Numbered from the stretch's first letter, positions 1 through 12,429 are shown. The stretch: 64,000 nt of DNA from Parasponia andersonii (GCA_002914805.1 JXTB01000288.1:371935-435934); one strand, 5' to 3'. Numbers and translations are program-made. The notes: a model not told the origin generated them from the letters alone.

Positions 1-3000
1 AATTTAAAAGACAAGTTGATGTTGTTGTAACTATAGATTCATTTTGTTAATTTGTTCTACTTATACTCGTTGCTACAAGTTTTGCCTGTTAAGCTGATTT
101 ATGTTTTACTTCATAACATCTTAAGTTCATTACTGCTTCATTTTTATTCATAGAATAATGTTTATTTTGGTACATTAAATATGTTTTTGCATACAATATG
201 CCAACTATGAAAACTTTTTACTAAAGTTGATATGATATTCTTCATATATAAGAGGCTTTAGATAGATTTTATAAAATATTTTGTCTAGTTCATAAATTTA
301 TGTCTTCAGTTCATGAATTTGTGAGTATGGTTTATGATGTTACTAATTCTTATGATTTCTATTTCACATATAGTTCATGTTTTTTTTTTTAGTTTGAAAC
401 TAGCTAGATGATATTAATTTTAGTGAATGGTTCATAGATTTTAGGTTTATTCATGATAAATTTTTATTCATAGTTTTTCGATCATATGGATTTTGGTTCT
501 ATAAATGGAATTTGACTCATAAAAAAAATAAATAGCTATGACAATATGGCAGCAAAAAGACATTAGAAAAGGATGAGAGAAGTACGTATTATTTACACAT
601 TGATGCTATAGAACCTCTAGGAATCCATAACCTTTTATGAGAAGAGAAAAGAGATCAACCCAACAAATTTAGTGTTGGACAGTGTATAAGATATCGAAAT
701 ATAACAAAATAGGTAAGATAACTGTACAAAATCTATATTGGTATATATGACATTAGCTGTAGTACATGACTTTTAATACTTAGTATATGACTTATGAACT
801 TAGTTTGACACTTCAGTGTGGTATATGCTAATTTCAACGTGGTACATAATTTTTAATATCTGGTACATGACTTGTAAAATTTGACAGTTTTTATCATAAA
901 AATAGAACTAACTGCAGAATATTTGTAAATCAAAGAACGGAAGCATTTATGATGAATATTGGCAAGTGACACGAGAGAAAATTGCATTCTATTGGCAAAA
1001 GATAGCTATAGAACTTTATAATTTGGCCGATAGCAAGAAGAGTTAGGCCGATAGCAAGAAGAGCACATGATACACAAGTGATACAGAAACAAAAAAGTGA
1101 AAGTAATAGGAAACATGTGATCTTACTTTTATTTAAGAAAAATAATAGGATATTTTGGTTTTTTTGGTTTAATAAGGATTATTGTATTGAATATTTTTAA
1201 TTATGAACATATTGAATATTAGGCAATTTTTTTGTTGGTTTATATATTTTATGTACGTAATGCGATTTGATATAAATATAAACGATTATTTATTTTACTT
1301 CTAGTTATTCACTTCGTGAGGTACACTAGAGTAATCTGAACTATTTTTGAATGATAATATATATTTGTTTTTATGATATATATAATTTTTTGAACTGAGT
1401 ACATAAGATATTCTTCATAGCTTATAAAAATATGAAATAGGTATATAACATTTAATACTAGGACTGGATATGTGAACCAAAGCAAACTACTCAAATACCA
1501 CAACCAATTAATAGTACATAAATTTGTCAATTTCGAACATGTGTATATATGTTTATATAAAATCTCTGAACTCAAAAATTATCCATATTTCTTTTACTGC
1601 TTCATAAGATTTTGAGAGTAATAAATGTATTCATACATAATATGGTGTAGATATATACTTTTTACAATGATAATTTTTTTATTCCACCAACAAAAAAGAA
1701 ATTCAATAATGTAGCAAGTAATGAATCTTGTACATAGCTTCATCCCTGTCAAAATTTTCTTATACCAAGACAAAAAATTCACGTACTTGAAAGTGTAAGA
1801 ACATTTGGATTCAAAAGAATATCAGACATCTAAAGTAATAAATTTAATATACAACCTCATACACTATAACAAAATTTTTATATACCAAGACCAAAAATTC
1901 ATATACTAGAATATGGGAAAAAAATTTTAAAAAAAATAAACCCTTCGTTTTAAAACAAAACAAACTACAAACTCAATATGAAGAAACTAATCATCCCTAT
2001 GGCTTTACATCCTTTTTAGAGCATGTAATTCGGTAGGTATTAGATTTCGGCAAATTTTCCGAATGTGGCCAAATTGCTTGCATTGACTAACCTTGCTTGC
2101 TTCTTCTTCTTAAACTCCTAGCTAAAAGACTTTTTTGTTTTGGTCTTCCAGCACTACTTTCTTAGTATTTAGAGGGAGAACAACTTGCTCTCAATAGATG
2201 TATTCATACATAAAATAGCGTGCTCTCAGTATACTTGTTCAGACATGATCTGGTATAGTGTATATATATAAATATTATATACAACGATGATTTTTTTGTT
2301 CCACCAATAAAAAAAAATCAATAATATAGCAATGAATTTAGTATATAATCTCATATACTATAACAAAATTTCCATATACCAAGATCAAAACTCCATGTAG
2401 CTAAAAATGTACACTTAGAAACAAGATAAAAATATCAAATATCTAAAGTAATAAATTTGGTATATAATCTCATATACCACGATAAAATGTCTATATACCA
2501 AGACAAAAAATTTATATACCAAAATACAGGGAAAAAAAAACACTTCGTTTCAAAACAAAATAAATTACAAACTAAATACAAAAAAGTAATGATTTCTGTA
2601 TCCCATCAACTAATATTACAGGCCTACAATGACGCTACCCTTTAATAGAAACTCTAAACACCGTAAAAAGATACTTGAAATTCCTATCTTCAACATCTTC
2701 ATAATCAGTATATGAACCTGTATGAATAAATTAAGAAACAAATATTAATAAATAAAAAAATTACATCTACTAGTTTAGGAGATACATACAAAGACAAAAA
2801 ATCTATGTCCCAAACACAAAAAAACATGTACCATTAAAAAAAATCTAGAACAAAAAAACAACATATTTGAGTTTGAACTCTTAATCAATAATACTAAAAT
2901 AATTAATATGTTAATCAACAATAATCACACAACATATATCACCACAAAAAAACATATATACCTAGACCAACAATATATGAACCAAATAAGAGTACTCAAT

Positions 3001-3837
3001 AATAACAAAATAGACATGTACCAACACAAAAAAGATATCTACCAAGACCAAAAATATAGGAACCAAATAAGAAATATATAATATATTCATCAACAAAAAC
3101 CAGTGAACACTAATACCATATGCCTCGAAAAAAATCTTATATACCACTACAAAAATCATATATACCATAACTAAAAATTAATGAACCATTACCAATTACA
3201 AAAAAAAAAGAATTAAAATTAAAATACATAGTAAAATACAAATACTCAAACCTAACAAAAAAAAATGAGATTATACATTAATTAGCATCCATTATAATAC
3301 GAATTATCAATGAAAATATAAATCCATAAGACCAATACATAATACAATCAACTCAAAATCAAAATACTAATGCGTACCTAAATAATATCAAAACTCAAGA
3401 TTGACACTACCAATGCAAATAGAGAAATTGTCAAAAATACTAGAGATTTGAGAAAACGAACCAAACAATGCCGGAGAAGACAATGATGAACCAAATAATA
3501 AAGAGAAATATCGAAGAAGAAGAACAATAGAGAGAAACGTTGGAAATCAATAATAGGAAATCAATAATATTCCACCACAGATCCATGGAGAAGAACAAAA
3601 AATCGAAAAAAAAGACTAGAATATCGACGGCGAAAGGAGAGAGAAGACGGAAGAAATTGACAGAAGAAAAAATGAGAAAAAAAAAAAAACCTAATCTATT
3701 TAATTAAGAGCAAAATGAGAAAACATAATATATATTAGCTGAAATATTTTTAAACTTTGATGTTTTGCTATAAATTTCGAATGTTGGATATATACTTCAC
3801 CGTATTTTAAAAAGTGGATACATACCACATTTTCTCA
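1..3837. other. Repeat-dense AT-rich stretch, possible Mutator-like element end
   Basis: No credible gene is seen here; the open frames are short and low-complexity. The stretch is rich in variants of ATATACCAAGACCAAAAATT (near 1739, 1867, 2365, 2490, 2785, 3035) and has a duplicated block (see separate entry). Read on the minus strand, the right edge begins TGAGAAAATGTGGTATGTAT, which resembles the terminal sequence of some Mutator-like elements. This edge lies exactly where similarity between the two DHD/SDH copies begins (AACTGCAACTCCT). A MULE remnant is an inference; no transposase domain was recognised. Confidence 0.35.
1618..2600. repeat. Imperfect tandem duplication, offset about 590 bp
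   Basis: Segments at about 1618-1990 and 2203-2600 align along their length. Both start with a GATGTATTCATACATAA-like string, pass through a run near 'tttttattccaccaa', then 'actataacaaaatttt', 'tataccaagac', and end in 'cttcgtttyaaaacaaaa'. Similarity is imperfect, so this is an old duplication. A third partial copy of the inner part starts near 2447. It may be internal structure of a DNA transposon. Confidence 0.6.
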
Positions 3838-4060
3838 AACTGCAACTCCTGAAGCTTTAAAGGGAAACTATAAACTAATGAGCATACAACATCGTTAGAA
3901 ACCAATAATAAAAATACATAACATAGCTGAAAGTCAAAGACGGGGTAAACTCAGCTGGACAATAGAGTTCAAGAAGAGCAGGTGAAATAGCTTTACATTA
4001 CACTCCTAGTAAGAAAGCTCAATTTGGATACAAGGAAAAAAAAAATAGTGTTGACGGACC

Positions 4061-6135
4061 TCAAGAGTGACTTGCCATAACTTTTCTAAAAAGTTCCTTG
4101 GGTGCTGCAAGACCGGAAAAAAAAGTGAGAAAAAAATACAGAAATTCAATTGAAGAACTAATAAGTGGAGACCATGATGCTGATCACAACAATGGATTTT
4201 GTTCACAATATCTTACCAGGCAATCCAGTAAATTTCTCAAACTGGCCATATGCTTGTCCTATGAACATCTCTAAGCCAGTAACGATTGTGGCTCCAGATT
4301 CCTCTGCTTCCCGTAGGAGTCTTGTTATTTTAGGGGTATAAACAGCATCAAAAACCAGTGAGTAAGATCTCAGAGCATGCTGCAACAAAAAAAAAAATGT
4401 CGACCCTTAATGCTTATTGATTAAGCAGAGAAATGTATTTTAGGGATTAGTCAGCTAAAAAAAACTATAGTGGAACTTGACACTTTGAAACCCAAGTACC
4501 AGACCAACCATCTTTCATAAAAATGGACCAACCACGACTATTCAAAAAATCAGTCAAATATTGGTTTATATACTAATATATTAACATTACACAACAGTTT
4601 CAGTAAGTAGTTGTCATACCTTATGGTCAGATTTATTCATATACATCAACTTTATGTCAGATGCACTAAACATAAATGATCTTTTATAAGGCAAAAGTAG
4701 TAAGGTATGACATAAAACCTTGGAAATAGGAGTTTCATCAACTTTTGGATGCATTCCAACTGATGTTGTGTTTGCAAGAATCATTCCATCCTCCGGATGG
4801 AAATTATCTAAGTCAGCAAGTGATAAAGCGTCCCCTCCAATTGTGTTTGCGAGTTCTCTTGCCCGATCTGTAAGGATGAAAAACATAATGAAGCAAATTA
4901 CAAATGATAGATCATGGTGTAATTAACAAGTTGAAAAGTTTAATCTGAAACGTAAAAGGAGTAAAAAGCGCTGACATAACAAAGACAATGTCAAACACAG
5001 AAGGCCTTACATATTTGTTCCATATCTTCTAATGATTTTATGAGGTAAACAATTATATAAATCACGCAAAGCCTGATTCCAGGATAAGAGTAACTACCCT
5101 TTGAATAATGAGACAGCGTAAAAGAAATAGCAATACATCGTTCAAACAGCTACAATAACAATACCAAAGGCAATCAATAGACATTTGGGTTCACTGGAAC
5201 GATTGACTAGAAATTCTAAACTGTATGCAAAGCTTTGTTTCTTCACTTAACCAAAAACTCTTGTAGTTATAAGTTGCTTTACTTCGACCATTTCACTGTC
5301 AGCTTTTTTAAATGGCTGTTCTTGAAACACGAGCAATAGTGACAATGTGAAAATATACCTATGACTTTTCCTCAAGTGTAATAATAATAGTCAACAATGG
5401 CTGCTAAATTGTCGGTCATTACTCATCAAGGAAACATTAATGAGCATAGATACGATAACTGTCACACTCACAGCGACACAAGCAAAAGAATAAAACAAGT
5501 TTGATTGAAAATAAATAAAAAACAAAAAAATCGAAGGATCATATTGTACACGGAACTATGTCCAAGCATAAAGATTAGAGTACCAAAGTCTGCTAACATA
5601 AAAAGAACTGAACCATAGGTGCGATTGGCAATCACAACCCTTGCTACCTTCTCTTTTGCACCGTAAGCAAGTGCCTTGCCAGCACCACCAGCACCAATGA
5701 CAACGAACAGTTTACCAGCTAAAGGTGAACTACTCGTTCTGCTCGCAGTAGGTGAACCTGTATATGTAGAACAAACAAACAGGACAAGCTTATATATCAA
5801 ATTATTTCTCACTAAAAGAATTGAAAAACTGAGGCAATTACACTCCGAATAAACCTTGCAACCCATCTTCAATTGCAGAAATGGCAGGAACGTAGTCTGT
5901 ATTAAATCGCAATAACTTCCCATCAATTTGTCTCCTTATAATGCAATTAACAGCTCCTATCGACTTGTATGGCATCAAGAAATAAAATTAGAAAACATTG
6001 AATAACCAAAGATTAGAAAGTGAGCAATTATATATCTAGACAACACATAACATGAATGGTTTGCCAATTACATTTGCAACTGGATCAATCTTGTCACAAC
6101 AATTAAGTGCAGCTTCCTTGTGAGGAATTGTGACA
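4061..6135 (-). pseudogene. Copy A exons 6-11 (C-terminal shikimate dehydrogenase half)
   Basis: Six exons encode the SDH catalytic and NADP-binding region. Exon 6 (6072-6135) carries SVTIPHKE with the catalytic Lys. Exon 7 (5855-5963) carries NTDY with the catalytic Asp. Exon 8 (5614-5757) carries the dinucleotide-binding loop GAGGAGKA and NRTY. Exon 9 (4719-4867), exon 10 (4217-4379) and exon 11 (4061-4104, ending SHS-stop) complete the domain. Lengths equal those of copy B exactly (64, 109, 144, 149, 163 and 44 nt), so nothing downstream of exon 3 is broken by length. Codon-level differences from copy B are scattered, including G-to-P in VPAI. Confidence 0.85.
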
Positions 6136-6161
6136 CTGTATTTGAAATAAAGTTATTTTTA

Positions 6162-6378
6162 ATTAAGATTATCAACAAAGAATATTTTTCTATATTGAAT
6201 GGTACAAGGTGTAGATGAGCATAAATAGGACAATCTAACTAGAAAACATAAAGACAAAATCAGTTCAGGGAGACAAAAAGATAAGGAAACAATACTAAAA
6301 CAAGAAATAAATAAAATATTTGAGACCCAATAAAGTATCTCCTGAAGACTAGATATAATATGGTCTTTGTCCTCTACA
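6162..6378 (-). repeat. 3' LTR of copia element 1
   Basis: Starts TGTAGAGGACAAAG in element orientation directly after a GAGGGGGAG purine tract. It aligns over its length with 11641-11861 (shared strings such as TATCTCCTGAAGA and AGACAAAAT, plus-strand reading). It contains an ATAAATAGG-type TATA region. The distal end is set by comparison with the other LTR and is good to a few bases. Confidence 0.8.
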
Positions 6379-6474
6379 CTCCCCCTCAAGTTGGTGAATA
6401 GATGTCGCACATTCTAAGCTTGCATACCAAATCCTCAGAGGTAGCAACTAGAACTCTTTTGGTGAGAATATCAA

Positions 6475-6969
6475 CTACCTATTGATAACTTGTGACGAAA
6501 GGGGTTGTGATTTGACCATAATTTTTTCTTTAATAAAGTGTCGGTCTACTTCGATATGTTTGGTACGGTCATGTTGAATAGGATTATTGGCAATACTAAT
6601 TGTGGCTTTATTGTCACAAAATACCTTCATTGGTAAGGCTGGTTCTAGTTTAAATTCCTTTAGAAGTATTTGAATCCATAGAACCTCACATATCCCTTGA
6701 GCCATAGTCTTGTACTCGACTTCTGCACTAGATCTAGCCACCACGTTTTATTTCTTGCTCCTCCAAATAACTGGGTTCCCTCCTAAAAAGGTACAATAGT
6801 CTGATGTAGATTTTCTATCTGTAACTGAACCAGTCCAATCTGCATCAGTGTAAACTTCTACCAAGAAGTGATCATTTTTCTTGAACAATAACCCATTTCC
6901 CAGTGTAGCTTTTAGATATCTCAAAATTCTTTGGACAGCTTCCATATGACATTCCATTGGTGAATGCAT
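6475..6969 (-). pseudogene. Copia 1 RNase H region
   Basis: Two adjoining open frames (6748-6969 and 6475-6744) are separated by a stop codon. They read YTDADWTGSVTDRKSTSDYC, then VARSSAEVEYKTMAQGICE and HDRTKHIEVDRHFIKEK, the signature C-terminal RNase H of copia polyproteins with the TDADW and SSAEVEY motifs. It lies just upstream of the 3' LTR, as expected. Confidence 0.8.
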
Positions 6970-7028
6970 AAATTGGCCAACTACTCCTACTAAATATGTT
7001 ATGTCTAGTTATGTATGGGAGAGGTAGA

Positions 7029-8060
7029 TTAGCTTCCCAACAAGTGTTTAGTACCTTCCTTTCCTTTATTATTAAGTCTCAATCTATGATCTAGATCTAT
7101 TGGGGTAGTTGTTGGTTTGCTTCCTAAAGTTCCTGCTTCTTTAAGCAAATCAAGAACATATTTTCTTTGGGGGACAAACAGGTGGTTAGAGGTTCTTGCC
7201 ACTTCTATTCCCAAAAAGTACCTAAGATTCCCCAAGTCTTTTATTTCAAACTCTTTTTCCAGTTGAGTCTTCATTTTTATCATTTCTTCATTATCATCCC
7301 CAGTCATAATAAAATCGTCAACATACACAATAAGTATGGTGATCTTCTTTTACGTAGAGCTCATGAAAAATAGTGTATGATCTCCTTGACTCTGTGTAAA
7401 ACCATGTTTCTTCAAAAATTGAGAAAATCTTTCAAACCAATCTCTTGGTGACTGTTTTAGGCCATACAAGGATTCTTCAATCGACAAACTTTGCCTCTCC
7501 TTGAATCTTCAAATCTTCAGGGTAGATCTATGTAGACTTTCTCTTCAAGACTTCTATAAAAAAATACATTCTTCACATCAGATTGACGTAGAGGCTAATT
7601 GAAATAAACAGCAAGAGAGAACAATTCTTATTATGTTCATCTTGACAATCGGAGCAAAGGTCTCTTGGTAATCTATTTCGTAGGTCTGGGTAAATCCTTT
7701 GGCTACTAGTCTCGTTTTATACGTCTTAATTGACCTGTTAGCTTTGTATTTCACGGTGAAAATTCATTTGCATCCTACGGTCCTCTTTCTTTTTAGCAGA
7801 TCTACTACATCCCAAGTTTCGTTTTTTTGAAGAGTATTAATCTCCTCAAGAATTGCTCTTCTCCACTTCTCATCATTCCATGCTTTTACAACATTAGTTG
7901 AGAAGTAAAAGCTTGGAATGAAGGGTTAAATCGATGATAGGATATATAATTGGAGCAGGGATGTTTAGTAGTACAAGATCTAACTCCTTTTCTGATAGCA
8001 ATAGGAATATCCAAATCAGTATCAAACAATAACTATGAAGTAGAGGAATTTTGTGTTATA
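7029..8060 (-). pseudogene. Copia 1 reverse transcriptase region
   Basis: The frame at 7029-7328 begins MYVDDFIMTGDDNEEM, holding the YVDD catalytic motif, then EFEIKDLGNLRYFLGIEVA. Further fragments of the RT N-terminal part continue to about 8060 in several frames, ending in the linker DTDLDIPIAIRKG that precedes copia RT. Frameshifts and stops split it; it cannot give one protein. Confidence 0.75.
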
Positions 8061-8094
8061 CCTTGATGTAAATGAAGCTACTACTCAACCGCAC

Positions 8095-8815
8095 ATGTAA
8101 GAGTAGGAGCATTCACGTAGGTTTGGAGGAACTAAAAGGCAGCAATTACGTGATCCATTAAGCTTGCCAAGTGGGCCGATCACAAAACTTAGAGCCAAGA
8201 GACTCAAAGAGGCATTAAATGGTCTAATTCAGCATATTGGAAAGATGGTTAATGCATGGAGGCTCGATTTAAGCCCAAATCAGATCCAAGAGAGCCTAGT
8301 TACTATGATTAAGGTTCTAGAAGAATCCAATTAAAGTCTACACATTTTTCTAAGTCATTTGTACTTTTAGAAAACTTCTTTAATTCAGATTTAGTTATTT
8401 TCATATTTAATTATTTTAATTTTTGAGGAGGGTTACCACATGTCAAAATAACATTAGTTTACCTTAAATTAGGGTTAAATTTGACTTCTATATAAATGAG
8501 AGACTTGTACGTTTTTTAGAGGATAGTGTTTAATAATATTGCAAGTTAATCGTGTTTTCTTTATTTTTGAGATGATTCTTGAACTTATCAAGTTAACTCT
8601 TTTGGCGTTCAAAACAACCAGACTTATCTCATTGCTTCTTGAGTGATTCTTGAGGATTTTTGGTGTGACGTCTTTAATCTATCATAATTCTTGGTTCTTA
8701 TTTTGCTGAGTAACGGGTCAAGACTCATCATTCTTGTGACTTTGTGATCTTGGACTCGAATTCCTTTATTGGTGCTGGGATTCGTCACGATTGTTCACGG
8801 GGTTCATATCATACC
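8095..8815 (+). mobile_element. Ty3/gypsy 3' fragment (ORF tail plus LTR) nested in copia 1
   Basis: Copia sequence stops near 8095 and resumes near 8815. The insert is in the opposite orientation. Its first part is an open frame ending at about 8335 that reads RDPLSLPSGPITKLRAKRLK and EALNGLIQHI, typical of the extreme C-terminus of gypsy polyproteins. It is followed by non-coding LTR-like sequence with a TATATAAATG TATA region near 8480. The remainder of the element is missing. The ends are approximate and no duplication was resolved. Confidence 0.6.
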
Positions 8816-9143
8816 TGACTCGGGAACCCCAGGTTGCTCAATTTCCAACTCCAGAATTGAAGATTTGGCGTGAGAGAAAGAGTCAGGTTGTGTATCTCTT
8901 GATCTTCTTCTTGAGTAAAACAAAGAACTCTTTTGTTGGACAACTTCTGTGTCCATTTCTTCTTGATGAATTTGTGGCTTTGCTTGAGGAGTCTTTGGAT
9001 TTTTTTTCTATGTCTAGTTGCTAGAAAAACATAGGATCAACATACAGTAGGTCTTCTTTATCCCTAATCTCTCCCTGAAAATCGGTTGTAGGATAATAGG
9101 CAAGGTTTTCAAAGAACTTTATATCCATGATAACATAATACTT

Positions 9144-9984
9144 CTAGGTAGGTGGATTAAAATACTTGAAGTCCTTTTTATTTGGCGAGTAGCCTAGAAA
9201 AATGCATTTTAGAGCCCTAGGATCAAGTTTAGATCTTTCCCTAGGTGAGAGATGAACATAATCAATATACCTAAATATTTTCAAAGGAAGGAAATTGAAC
9301 AAACTGGTATTCGAGGGGTGGGATTGGAGACATGTAAGTCGTATTTTCATGTTAAGTGGTTTTGATAGCATTCTGTTGATAAAGTATGCGGCTGTAAGAA
9401 CAATATCACCCCAAAATTATTTAGGCACATTCCTAGTAAATAATAAACTCCTAGTCACCTCAAGTATGTGCTTGTTCTTTCTTTCTACTACCTCATGTTG
9501 TTGAGGAGTATCAATACAACAACACTGGTGTAAAATCTCATTTTTGTCTAAGTATGTTATGAGATATTCATTAAAATATCCCCCTCTCGCCCCTACGCGT
9601 TGTCAGATCTAAATACTTTAATGTTTGACTGAAATTGATTTTTAATCATCATGTGAAATGTCTAAAAAATATTGGAAATTTTGATTTTTTTCGAAGTAAA
9701 TAGATCCAAGGTTGTACAAGTACAGTCATCAATAAAACTGATAACCATCTAAAGCTAAACACAGACTGAATCTTAGAAAGACCCCAAACATCACTAAGAA
9801 CAATGGTGAAAGAAAAATATGAAATTGTATTGCTCGTTGGAAATGGAACACGATGACTCTTAGATAGCTCACAAAATTCACATTGAAAGATGGAAACATC
9901 TAAACCATAAAATAAATCAGGATATAAGATCTTAAGGGATTTAAAGTTTGGGTGACCAGATCGAAAATGTAATAGCCATATCAT
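9144..9984 (-). pseudogene. Copia 1 integrase region
   Basis: The frame at 9649-9984 starts MIWLLHFRSGHPNFKSLKIL with CEFCELSKSHRVPF, the His/Cys pre-integrase motif (H..H..C..C) of copia, then an integrase-core start (SDVWG). The frame at 9144-9371 reads DYVHLSPRERSKLDPRALKC and IFLGYSPNKKDFKYFNP, the distal part of copia integrase. The middle is broken by frameshifts. Confidence 0.75.
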
Positions 9985-10137
9985 TTTTTCTTTATCTTTA
10001 CATACTGTGTAAGCTTGAGTTGTCGTCTTCCCAGGTTCAAGTAGTACAACCCTTCTCTCTCTTTATCACTACCAATCTTCTTCCCCGAAATCAGTCCTGA
10101 AATACACAACGAGTAGGAAAGAATGTTACACAACAAT

Positions 10138-10400
10138 TTAGTGCTTTGGTAACTTTGCTAATTGACAACAAATTGTAAGATATTTTGAGGACATAGAGTA
10201 CAGGAGAGACATGTCATTGATTATGAAAATAGAACCTTTTCCAGGAATAGGAACAAATGATCCATCAGCAACCTTAACCTTATCCTTATCAAAACATGGA
10301 TTATAGGTTAGAAAATTATAAGAGTTACCTATCATATGGTCTGTTGCACCTAAGTCTATTATCTAAGGCTTAGACATACTGTTGAGAAGAGCAATAGGTG
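10138..10400 (-). pseudogene. Copia 1 protease region, active site changed
   Basis: The frame 10138-10335 reads MIGNSYNFLTYNP and VKVADGSFVPIPGKGSIFI, the body of copia aspartic protease. Just upstream the active-site triad reads IIDLGATDHMI. The usual D-S/T-G is D-L-G, consistent with a C-to-T change in the Ser codon. A stop precedes it. Confidence 0.7.
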
Positions 10401-10475
10401 TTATTCCTAACTAAGCATACTGACCAATGGTATTCACAATTTATTTGGGGAGTTTTGAAGGCCTAAATGACCTGA

Positions 10476-11435
10476 TTACCCCAACAAATGGTAGAGAACA
10501 TCCAATTGATCTTTAGTAAAATGTTTATCAATATTTTGAACACTTTCTTCTTCAGTTACAGCTTGGTATGCCATTCTCCCATGTGGATGACTGCCTTTGT
10601 CTCCATTTGAAGTTTTTCCATTCAGCTTCCAACATGTCTGCCTTATATGTTTAGGTTTATTACAATAGTCACACCATTGAGAATCTATTTTTTCCTTCTT
10701 ATTTCTATTTTGGCCACCACCATCATAGGGATTGAATTTTTTAAACTCAAATTTTAGGGTTGAGACATCAACCGAATGTTCAGCTGAGGTAGTTCTTGTG
10801 AGGACTGCCTTTCTTTCTTCATTACTAACATATGAAAAATACTCTTCCAAGGAGAAAAAAATCCTTTGCCAAGAACACGCCCACTCACTTCATTAAATTT
10901 GGAATTAAGACCAACCAAGGATTCAAATACCTGATCTTGTTCCATTTCAGGTAATTTTTTGTATCTTTGGGATCTTTCATTTGACAGTGTTGATGGAGAT
11001 CTAATTCCTGCCATAATCCTTGTAAGATATCAAAGCATTCAGTCACGGAGTAGCTACCTTGTTTTGTGTTATGAATTTTCCTTTTGAGTTTGAAAGTTCT
11101 TGGTGCGGTGCCCTTCTTTGAATATGATCAAGTCACACTATCCTAAACTTGTTTGGCTATAAAGTAGTATAAGCAAGTTTTTCTGATTGCTGACTTTATT
11201 GAATTAGTTAGCCAAATCATGATTTAAGAATTTTCTGGATCAGCTTCTTATGGTTCCTTAATGGTACCCTGAAGATATTCCATTTTCCCTATACTTTTGA
11301 AAAATAATTGAACTGATTGATATCATTCCAAAATAATTTTTTATTAAATTTTTTTGTTGTAATCTTAAGGGTGGGATTCTCAAAATAAATAATGAGTTTG
11401 GTCACCATTTGGGCAGGTTGTTTTGGATCAGCCAT
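10476..11435 (-). pseudogene. Copia 1 gag region
   Basis: An ATG at 11435 begins MADPKQPAQMVTKLIIYFE; this frame then breaks up by stops. The frames 10754-11014 and 10476-10850 cover the rest. The latter holds a CCHC zinc knuckle, CDYCNKPKHIRQTCWKLNG, followed by a linker rich in G and H. Order and strand agree with the copia element. Confidence 0.7.
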
Positions 11436-11640
11436 TTTTTAGATGTAAAAAAAATGAAAAACAATAAGATTGACACTAGAGAAAGAAATTAGTAGCAACT
11501 TTCTAAAAGAAAGAAAGAGGAAAAAAAATACTCAGAAAAAACTCTGTTTTGGGTCTCAAACACAAAAAAAAATATAGCACAATACTGCAACTATGAAGGC
11601 CAAAAGAAAACACAAGAAGAATGACTTGCACTGATATTAT

Positions 11641-11861
11641 ATTAAGATTATCAACAAAGTATATTTTTCTATATTGAATGATACAAAGTATAACTGAGTA
11701 TAAATAGGACAACTCAACTGAAAAACATAAAGACAAAATTAACCATAAAACAGGGAGACAAGAAGACAGAAATAATACTAAAATAAGGAATAAATAAAAT
11801 ATTTGAAACTCAATAAAATATCTCCTGAAGACCAAATATAATCTAATCTTTATCCCCAACA
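11641..11861 (-). repeat. 5' LTR of copia element 1
   Basis: Begins TGTTGGGGATAAAG in element orientation and ends just before the primer-site-like TAATATCAGTGC. It aligns with 6162-6378 (221 against about 217 bp) with many substitutions, so the insertion is not recent. Confidence 0.8.
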
Positions 11862-12082
11862 CTATCAACATTTTTCTCACAATTACATGCATGTGACAAA
11901 ATTGTCAAAACTGCATGAATAATTTGTCAAATAAATCTTTTTCCATATATTTAGAAAAATATACTGTCAATGCTTATCAATCGTCATAGGAAAATGCCAG
12001 AAGATATGATCTTGATTTAACCAAAGTAAGAACAAACTTTATCGACAACATCATAAAAATTAAAAAAAAAAAAAAACAGAAC

Positions 12083-12429
12083 CTGAATCCAGCAAAATCT
12101 GTGGATGAGTAAGTTTGGAAAAAATTAGCAATGTCATCTACCAACAAATGGAGAAAAACTCCATTTAAACCAACTGACTTGAATGCTTCATTATACAAAA
12201 GTGGTGATTTGCTGTGGCCAACTAGCTTTCCAATAATACCCAATACTTTAGTGTCCGAACCTATCTGTCTGAAATTGTAAAGATGTAGAAGGTCATTTAT
12301 TGTATGTTGACCGGGAGCTGAAACAATTCCTGATTCAAGAGTACCAAAAGTGAGACAACCACCAAAATTTGTGCAAATTATCCGTGAAATCAAACCCCTC
12401 TCACCCATAACAAGTCCTATTATCGGAAC
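12083..12429 (-). pseudogene. Copy A exon 5, isolated between two retrotransposons
   Basis: This 347-nt exon spans the end of the dehydratase domain (VMGERGLISR, a LTFGTLESG-type strand) and the start of SDH (shikimate-binding GHSKSPLLYNEAF). It matches copy B exon 4-to-6 context exactly in length and phase (acceptor TTCAG|GTTCC, donor TTCAG|GTTCTG). A copia element lies on each side, so it is now about 6 kb from exon 6 and 8 kb from exon 4. Substitutions against copy B include GKPVGHS to GKLVGHS. Confidence 0.85.

Larger units (their letters stand above)
6162..11861 (-). mobile_element. Ty1/copia retrotransposon 1, decayed, in intron 5 of copy A
   Basis: A full-length but inactive copia element in the same orientation as the host gene. 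LTRs lie at 11641-11861 (5') and 6162-6378 (3'). A diverged iMet-type primer site (TAATATCAGTGC) lies at 11639-11628, and a purine tract GAGGGGGAG abuts the 3' LTR. Domain order is gag (CCHC knuckle), protease, integrase, reverse transcriptase, RNase H, as expected for copia. Frames are broken throughout, and a gypsy fragment is inserted near 8095-8815. I could not find a clean target-site duplication. The matching intron of copy B is only 202 bp and has no element, so insertion followed the gene duplication. Confidence 0.85.

Noticed and set aside
2962-3168. Minus-strand frame of hydrophobic residues (IFFVLVHVYFVIIEYSYLV)
   Set aside because: It is the reverse of a low-complexity ATATACCA repeat tract and has no family motif; membrane-like composition comes from base composition.
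11503-11892. Open frame of 129 codons over the copia 1 5' LTR
   Set aside because: It covers LTR and untranslated leader sequence, and a similar chance frame occurs in the other LTR.
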